DNA of 13,921 nt, from the NCBI GenBank assembly GCA_051000755.1, contig JBPCNZ010000158.1:1-13921 (forward strand), read 5' to 3'. A model generated the notes under the pieces. The model was not told the origin of the DNA, made no database searches, and saw nothing but the letters and a program-made list of their open reading frames with translations. The translations under genes and the position numbers were made by a program. Position 1 is the stretch's first letter, and every line of letters begins with the position of its first letter. Positions 9,634 to 13,921 of the stretch are shown in pieces. The stretch is from JALZAH01 sp051000755 (GTDB lineage Bacteria > Actinomycetota > Acidimicrobiia > Acidimicrobiales > Palsa-688).

Positions 9634-10282
9634 GGTCTTCCTCCTCTGGCGCTGGATGGGTGGGTTGTGCGAGCCGGTCAGCTCGCCGACGGGCCTCCCT
9701 GACCTCGTAGATGGGTTCCAGGCCGACCTCGGCGGTGACATGCACCCCTCCCCGGGTGCCTCCGGTGAGGTTCCACAGCACCCAGGAGTCGGCGTTGCCG
9801 AAGACCGCCTCCCCCTGCTCGGCTGCCGCTCGCACCCCGTCCACGTTTTCCAGGATCCATTGGAGCTTGCCTCCTGAGAAATATGTGGCCGGGGGCAAGC
9901 CCGCTTTACGCCGGATCACGTCACCCTGGCCAGACCGGTCCAGGGCGGTGGCGATGCGGTCGGTGCGGGTGTCCTGCCAGACGATGGCGTTGTACAAGGG
10001 GCGCCCTGTTTTCGGGTTCCAGACCATCGTCGTCTCCCGCTGGTTTGTCACCCCGACGGCAGCCAGGTCGCTGGCCTGGCATCCGGCCCCGGCCAGCGTG
10101 GTCTCAACCACGGCCCGGGTCCGCTCCCAGAGCTCGAGCGGGTTGTGCTCCACCCACCCCGGTTGAGGGAGGATCTGTTCGTGTTCGAGTTGGTGCTTGG
10201 CTACCTCTCGCCCGGCATGGTCAAAGAGCATGAACCGAGTGCTCGTTGTCCCCTGGTCGATGGCTCCCACAAAGTCGGGCAT
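9626..10282 (-). CDS. Truncated second glycerol kinase (N-terminal fragment)
   Basis: The 218-residue frame begins as a glycerol kinase: residues 1-183 align without gaps with the full glpK next door, about 76% identical by my count (139 of 183). It has the phosphate loop DQGTTSTRFMLFD and QRETT. After HVT (181-183), where the full copy continues DVTNASRTM, the sequence changes to 35 codons with no resemblance to glycerol kinase. The catalytic Asp and the whole C-terminal ATPase domain are missing, so kinase activity is not expected. The divergence suggests an old paralogue that suffered a deletion, not a recent tandem duplication. The ATG at 10282 has AAAGGGA upstream, 37 bases after the glpF stop. 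The stop lies inside the next gene's start, and the glpK ribosome binding site is within this frame. It may survive only as a leader for glpK. Confidence 0.8.
9640..9645 (-). promoter_or_regulatory. glpK ribosome binding site inside the upstream fragment
   Basis: AGGAGG lies 6 bases before the glpK ATG at 9633 and fixes that start. It encodes part of the acidic tail (EEE) of the truncated kinase, so ribosomes finishing that frame pass over it just before glpK begins. Confidence 0.75.
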
Positions 10283-10319
10283 GGTGGCAATTCCCTTTCT
10301 CGTACCCTACCGCTGGTCT

Positions 10320-11201
10320 TTAGCTGCTTGACCGGTGCCCTCGGTCCTCGCCCGCGGTTGATGGCGCGGCAGTGTGCGCTTCCTCTTCCTCGCCGGGCCC
10401 GGGCTCGAACTCGTCTCCACCAACGGGCAGGTACCGACCTAGCAGGAGCTCGTAGAGCCCGCCACCGATCAACCCGCCGATGAGGGGACCGGCGATCGGC
10501 ACCCAGAAGTAGAGGCTGCCGTACTGGTCGCGCCATGCATTGTGATAGCCGGTGATGAACTCCGCCACTCGTGGTCCGAGGTCGCGGGCGGGGTTGATCG
10601 CATAGCCGGAGTCGGTTCCGAAAGAGAATCCTATGGCGACCACCACGAATCCGATCAGGAGCGGGGCCAGGTTTGCCAGGGGTGTCTCGTAGAGCCGGGT
10701 GTCGATGATGACGAAGATGAGGAACAGCAGAATCGCGGTGCCGATGATCTGGTCCCTGAAGGCGCCGAGAACGCTCACCGGAAGGCTGCCGTTACCGGGC
10801 TCGGTGGCGAAGATGATGCCCGTCTTGATGGTGTGGTGCGGATCCACCTTGTTGATCACGGCGGCGTAGTCCCAGCGCACCACGAGCGCGGCCAGGAAAG
10901 CGCCCACCGTCTGGGCCAGCGCGTAGGGAGCTGCCTTGCGCCAGGAGAAGCCCCGGAAGACGGCAAACGTCAGCGTCACCGCCGGGTTGAGGTGGGCTCC
11001 GCTGATCCGTCCGGCCGCATACACGCCGAAGGCGACGGCGAATCCCCAAGCCCAGGCGATGCTGTTGTGGTCTCCCAGCGCTGACCCGCCGGCGATCACC
11101 TGGGCGACGACTCCATCGCCGAAGATGAGGATGATGAATGTCCCGATCATCTCGGCGGACAACTCGCCGATGAACCCTTTCTTTCGTAGGGCGCGAAACA
11201 A
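10320..11201 (-). CDS. glpF: Glycerol uptake facilitator, aquaglyceroporin
   Basis: This is a major intrinsic protein family channel that lets glycerol cross the membrane. It is 293 residues with six hydrophobic helices and both half-helix motifs: SGAHLNPAV (68-75) and GYAINPARDLGPR (199-211). The Arg plus Asp after the second NPA (R206, D207) and the glycine-rich surroundings are typical of glycerol channels and not of strict water channels. The C-terminus has a polar tail rich in Glu (EEEE at 271-274). The start is TTG at 11201, preceded by GGAGG with a 7-base gap; the nearest ATG upstream is out of frame. It is the first gene of the glp operon. An 8-base-pair inverted repeat lies 35-62 bases upstream. 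Confidence 0.94.
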   Translation of the reverse strand: MFRALRKKGFIGELSAEMIGTFIILIFGDGVVAQVIAGGSALGDHNSIAWAWGFAVAFGVYAAGRISGAHLNPAVTLTFAVFRGFSWRKAAPYALAQTVGAFLAALVVRWDYAAVINKVDPHHTIKTGIIFATEPGNGSLPVSVLGAFRDQIIGTAILLFLIFVIIDTRLYETPLANLAPLLIGFVVVAIGFSFGTDSGYAINPARDLGPRVAEFITGYHNAWRDQYGSLYFWVPIAGPLIGGLIGGGLYELLLGRYLPVGGDEFEPGPGEEEEAHTAAPSTAGEDRGHRSSS

Positions 11202-11235
11202 GACGGTACCTCCACTCGCATTCGGCGGTTCGATG

Positions 11236-11263
11236 CGGCCATCACGCGGAAATGGGATGGCCG
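11236..11263. promoter_or_regulatory. Inverted repeat upstream of glpF (possible operator)
   Basis: CGGCCATC and GATGGCCG form perfect 8-base arms around a 12-base spacer, 35 bases before the glpF TTG start. Arms two turns apart suit a dimeric repressor, and the position is right for control of the glp operon. There is no T-run, so a terminator for the dehydrogenase remnant is less likely. I could not identify a matching -10/-35 promoter. The regulator is unknown. Confidence 0.4.
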
Positions 11264-11288
11264 TGGACGCTGGCGCGCTGCGCCCCCG

Positions 11289-11579
11289 TTAGGCGTGGAT
11301 CAGGCCGTGAGGGTCCAACACGAACTTCTTGCTGATTCCCTTGTCGAAGTCCCTGTAGCCGTTTGGTGCCTCGTCCAGGGAAATGACCGTGGCATTCACC
11401 GCCTTAGCGATATGCGCTTTGTCATGGAGGATCGCCTCCATGAGCTGGCGGTGGTAGCGCATAACGGGGCATTGGCCCGTGGCAAAAGAGGCGAGCTGAG
11501 CGGGCCGGACGGTGCGGGCGAGTCGTTTCTGGGCCTCGGCGGCGGCCTTGGCCCCCACCTGGGATCGGTTCCTCGACAT
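11289..11579 (-). pseudogene. Formaldehyde/zinc alcohol dehydrogenase, C-terminal remnant
   Basis: The last 63 codons (11289-11480), from TGQCPVMRYHRQLMEAIL to KKFVLDPHGLIHA, closely resemble the C-terminus of glutathione-independent formaldehyde dehydrogenase-like zinc alcohol dehydrogenases, where this part completes the NAD domain. The zinc-binding catalytic domain and the GxGxxG NAD fold are absent. Codons before this, from the ATG at 11579 (MSRNRSQVGAKAAAEAQKRL), do not belong to that family and I do not recognise them; the frame is open back to a GTG at 11657. The piece is therefore a fusion of unrelated fragments, almost certainly non-functional. It lies directly upstream of glpF on the same strand, next to a broken integrase. 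Confidence 0.65.
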
Positions 11580-11674
11580 GGCCGCGAGCGTACATGTCGA
11601 CTCGCGCCGAGGCCACCGACCACCCTCCCAGCCCCTCGAAGCGGACGACACGACCACCTAGCTAGACCCCGATC

Positions 11675-11929
11675 GAAACGAACCGTGGCCACCTGGCGGT
11701 TCCATGTCGCCGGCGCCGCAGCAGCCCAGCGCCGTTCCACTACCTGGGCCACCGCCTCACCGTTGACCGTCGTAATCGGGATGGACGGCCCGAGGACGTC
11801 GAGGACCACCTCAAGTGTCTGGCGGTAGGAGCTGACGGTGGAGGCGGCCAGGTCCGGTTGGGACAAGAAGCGGTCGACAGCTTGCCCCAACGTAGGACCC
11901 GTCCTGGCCGCTGGCCTGCCCCGAGCCAT
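11675..11929 (-). pseudogene. Tyrosine recombinase (phage-type integrase), N-terminal remnant
   Basis: About 85 codons from the ATG at 11929 look like the core-binding, SAM-like domain of a tyrosine recombinase: TLGQAVDRFLSQP, STVSSYRQTLEVVLDVLG, and ATWNRQVATVR. Family members then continue into the catalytic domain with its R-H-R-Y residues. Here similarity stops after VATVRF near 11675; the same frame runs on to 11396, but in compositionally odd Arg/Pro-rich sequence that is a shadow of the dehydrogenase remnant. The start is intact, with GGGAGGAGG just upstream, so the gene was once expressed. The remnant marks a former integrated element or an insertion/deletion site. Confidence 0.65.
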
Positions 11930-12009
11930 GACCCTCCTCCCTTACCGATATCGCACAGAACGCGTACCCGAGCACCCTACGCCACCGAAGCCAGGCCCGC
12001 TCAGCAGCA

Positions 12010-12022
12010 GGCGGTCACCGCC
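12010..12022. repeat. Short palindrome GGCGGT-C-ACCGCC
   Basis: This is a perfect 6-base-pair inverted repeat around a single C, centred 24 bases from the larger palindrome next to it. Both lie in the 189-base divergent region between the integrase remnant and the small gene on the plus strand. A 6-base arm in GC-rich DNA can occur by chance; its spacing from the larger dyad is what makes it worth recording. Confidence 0.35.
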
Positions 12023-12027
12023 GATGT

Positions 12028-12052
12028 CGCAGGGAATAGCCTATTCCCTGCG
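12028..12052. repeat. 25-base perfect palindrome in the divergent intergenic region
   Basis: CGCAGGGAATAG, a central C, then CTATTCCCTGCG: 12-base perfect arms. It sits 99 bases upstream of the integrase ATG (minus strand) and 66 bases upstream of the ATG at 12119 (plus strand). There is no T-run on either side, so an intrinsic terminator is unlikely. It could be an operator shared by the two divergent genes, a recombinase core/attachment site near its integrase, or an extruding hairpin. The symmetry is certain; the function is inferred. Confidence 0.6.
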
Positions 12053-12118
12053 GCGATGGACCAGCGTCGGGGTCCCACGGCCGCAAACGACTGACGGGGT
12101 GGCAAGATCAAGAGTCCC

Positions 12119-12490
12119 ATGGACGCAACGACTCTCGCCGCGGCCTTGGCCGAACGGTTGGCGCAAGTAGTGCCGGCCGGTATCGATGTGCACGCCATGG
12201 GCCCTGCCGTGTCGGCGCAGGACCGTGACGGGCTCGGTGCCGTCTTCCATGTGGGGGCCATTCTCGATCAGGACGGTGATCCAGAGAGGCACCTCATCAG
12301 CGCATGCCTCGGGGTCCTCGACGGCCTGCAGGACATAGTGGCGGAGGAGTTGAGAGAGCCTTGGCCGACGAGATCGATGCCGGGTCCCGCTGTGGTCATC
12401 GACGGCCGTGTCCTGCGTCCGAGCTACGGCGCCCCGGATAGACCGGCCTTGGCGCTGAACCCAATCCAACTCGATGAGCCAGCCCCGTAG
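12119..12490 (+). CDS. Small hypothetical protein, actinobacterial type
   Basis: This 123-residue soluble protein has no signal peptide or membrane segment. It starts with an amphipathic helix (TLAAALAERLAQVVPAGIDV), has a central region ending in a helix (GVLDGLQDIVAEEL, 65-78), then EPWPTRSMPGPAVVIDGRVL and the C-terminal strand PALALNPIQLDE. The helix, WP motif and terminal 'LxLxPI' strand recall small conserved actinobacterial proteins of unknown function that often sit by mobile or regulatory genes; this is memory of family pattern, not a search. It is the only intact plus-strand gene I support. The start ATG lacks a clear Shine-Dalgarno. The opposite strand is also open here but reads as Arg/His-rich shadow sequence. 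Confidence 0.65.
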   Translation: MDATTLAAALAERLAQVVPAGIDVHAMGPAVSAQDRDGLGAVFHVGAILDQDGDPERHLISACLGVLDGLQDIVAEELREPWPTRSMPGPAVVIDGRVLRPSYGAPDRPALALNPIQLDEPAP

Positions 12491-12560
12491 CGTGGGCCGA
12501 GGTTCGGTCTGCTTTTCTACCGCCACTTTTCTGGCCAGTTGCTACCGGAACCCGATCCCG

Positions 12561-12746
12561 ACCAGATCCTCATGGCTGAACATGGTCGAGCGGTGGTTCG
12601 GCGAGCGGCAAGGGAGAGGTGGCGCAGTTCGCGGACAGAGGGGCGACGTATGTCAAAAGCTATGCAGGAATTTGCTGGCTTTGGGCAATCGCCACCCGAA
12701 GCTACGCCTTCAGGAAGCGGCACCTTGCGAACATCAGCCAAACTAA
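12561..12746 (+). pseudogene. IS630-type transposase, decayed C-terminal remnant
   Basis: TRSSWLNMVERWFGE (12561-12605) matches the conserved DDE-domain segment of IS630/Tc1-like transposases (pattern SSWLNxVERWF), which includes the final catalytic Glu. About 30 codons later LALGNRHPK recalls the 'NxxPKPFxW' part that follows in the family, but the surrounding residues do not match and the frame ends at a stop at 12744. The element's start and ends are not visible. The whole stretch 12491-12874 has no intact gene and is less GC-rich than the rest of the window; beyond this remnant I see nothing recognisable in it. Confidence 0.45.
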
Positions 12747-12874
12747 TCCTCGATAGGCCGCTTAAAGAAGTAAGTACAGTCGGTAAGTGCCCCCCAAATC
12801 TTGCCGTCAACCGTAGGGCCTAGTTGGTCGCGGGCGTAATCAATAACAGATACAAGTTCCCATCTTCAGTCGGG

Positions 12875-13616
12875 TTAGGAGCGGACGTATATCGAGATCG
12901 GGTCGTGACTGTGAGTGTCGGCTGGCGTACCGGTCCAGTCACTCCATCGTCCGGCGGGGCTGAGCCCGGCGGCAGCCGCCATCGCGTCGAGTTCGGCGGG
13001 TGTCGCATAGTGCAAGGTCACCGGGTAGTGGCCGCTGTGGCCGTGTTGGTCGGTGAGGGTGTGCACGATGTGAATCCGGCGCCTGCTCGGGTCGTGACGG
13101 CTGGTCACGGTGTGGGCGCCGCCGGGCGGGGCGCGTCGGTGCTCGATGCGGCCGCCGGCGGCGTCGAAGCGCGAAGCGTCGGGCACGAAGGCCTCTACGA
13201 ATAGCCGGCCACCAGGGTGAAGGTGGCGGGCGACGGAGTTCAGGCAAGTCTGCTGGGCGTCGTGGGCCAGCATGAACAAAGTGCTGACAGCACAGACCGC
13301 GACCCGGTAATCGTGTCGCGGCAGCTCAAAGTCGGTCAGGTCCGCCCGCAGCACGCCTACCCCGGTCCCCGCCGGGCTGTTCACGCAGTCGGGCGATCAT
13401 CGCGTCGCTTGCTTCGATTCCGTCCACAGGCACCCCGGCACGGGCCAGCGGAATGGCCAGCCGGCCCGTTCCCAGCCCCAACTCGAGCACCGCGCCGCCG
13501 GCAGCAGCCGCTACCAAAGCTGCCACCGCGGGTGCGGCGTCGAAGCGAGCCGCGTAGATCTGGTCGTATACCGGCGCGTGGGTCTGGCCATAGTTCGCCG
13601 GATCGCAAGGGGTCAC
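12875..13616 (-). pseudogene. Class I SAM-dependent methyltransferase broken by a one-base frameshift
   Basis: Two overlapping frames make one protein. The first, from the GTG at 13616 (start tentative), gives NYGQTHAPVYDQIYAARFD and the SAM-binding motif I VLELGLGTGRLAIPLA (43-58), then GIEASDAMIARL. The second, ending at the TAA at 12875, continues with VLRADLTDF, the strand DYRVAVCAVSTLFML and the post-II motif RHLHPGGRLFVEAFVPD. Removing one base from either the CCCC run at 13360-13363 or the one at 13367-13370 joins them into about 246 residues with no other defect. The substrate is unknown. An alternative TTG start lies at 13703. A single homopolymer error in the sequence is as likely as a real mutation; all core motifs are intact. 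Confidence 0.75.
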
Positions 13617-13729
13617 GTACCCAACTCTGCCCGCTGGGGGGCAGATGCGTGGCACGCGCCCCGCCAGTCGGACTTTCCTGATGCTACGCGGCGAGTCACC
13701 CAAGAATCCGGTTGTGGGACGCCGTAACT

Positions 13730-13807
13730 GTAACCATTCAGGTCAGTTCTGACAGCAGTCACCCTTGGGGTTGTTGGGCCGCCGCCGGGTGGTGACTGGA
13801 GGGTGGT
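13730..13807 (-). mobile_element. Possible terminal region of an IS66-like element
   Basis: Between the transposase stop and the methyltransferase start lies non-coding DNA containing GTAACCATTCAGG at 13730. IS66-family elements typically end in a terminal repeat that begins GTAA, so 13730 is a candidate tip (GTAACTG at 13724 is an alternative). A small dyad GTCAG-TT-CTGAC (13742-13753) follows. The other end is outside the window, so the inverted repeat cannot be verified. Confidence 0.35.
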
Positions 13808-13921
13808 TCAGGGCCCACTGGCTGGCTGTGGTGGTAGCCAGGGGCCGGTGGTGAAGAGTTGGTGCAACACACCGAGGAGGTTTTCGTCGTGATGGTCGGC
13901 GGTCTGGAGGTAGGACCGGAT
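13808..13921 (-). CDS. IS66-like transposase, C-terminal fragment (continues beyond right edge)
   Basis: The last 37 codons before a TGA at 13808 read IRSYLQTADHHDENLLGVL, then HQLFTTGPWLPP and a short Pro-rich tail. 'IRSYxxTAxxHxxxxLxxLxxLFxGxPWxPP' is the common ending of IS66-family transposases (TnpC). The frame is open to the window edge. Whether the whole element is intact cannot be seen. It points toward the methyltransferase and probably bounds the glp-side region on the right. Confidence is limited by the short length. Confidence 0.5.
   Translation of the reverse strand: MRSYLQTADHHDENLLGVLHQLFTTGPWLPPQPASGP

Noticed and set aside
12028..12052. Palindrome as an intrinsic terminator
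   Set aside because: No T-run on either strand, and it lies upstream of both flanking genes, not downstream.
12041..12526. Minus-strand open frame of 161 codons opposite the small hypothetical gene
   Set aside because: Arg/His-rich with no clear start signal; the plus-strand frame has a more protein-like composition and helix/strand pattern.

Overview
The window looks like chromosomal DNA from a high-GC actinobacterium. GC content is high throughout, GTG and TTG starts are common, most genes have GGAGG-type ribosome binding sites, and the gene families (a CpaE/TadA/TadB/TadC secretion cluster, class II FBPase GlpX, and a fused beta-phosphoglucomutase/GH65 phosphorylase) are typical of Actinobacteria. 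I cannot name the genus. Nearly all genes lie on the minus strand, so transcription runs from right to left.

Region 1 (1-3432) is the front of a Tad-type pilus/secretion operon. A ParA/MinD-like CpaE protein, the TadA/CpaF ATPase, TadB and the N-terminal third or so of TadC overlap or abut by a few bases (ATGA, TGAGGTG, GTGA junctions). No pilin gene is inside the window; any would lie beyond the left edge.

Region 2 (3350-11201) is a glycerol-use operon in the order glpF, truncated glpK copy, full glpK, glpX, glpD, beta-phosphoglucomutase/GH65 fusion. Together they would import glycerol, phosphorylate it, oxidise it to DHAP, make fructose 6-phosphate by gluconeogenesis and link glucose 6-phosphate to disaccharide phosphorolysis. 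The last gene is broken: its GH65 catalytic domain is missing and the reading frame runs straight into the start of cpaE, so regions 1 and 2 meet at a sharp rearrangement breakpoint (or an assembly join) near 3430-3440.

Region 3 (11202-13921) is a debris zone. It holds the C-terminal end of a formaldehyde/alcohol dehydrogenase, the N-terminal domain of a tyrosine recombinase, a divergent intergenic region with a near-perfect 25-base palindrome, one small intact hypothetical gene, an IS630-type transposase remnant, a SAM methyltransferase broken by a one-base frameshift, and at the right edge the C-terminus of an IS66-like transposase with a plausible element end.

I see no rRNA, tRNA, CRISPR array or clear defence system. 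The most unusual points are the glp/tad breakpoint, the coupled truncated glycerol kinase, the hairpin over the glpX ribosome binding site, and the palindrome upstream of the integrase remnant. Nothing here proves a wholly new system.
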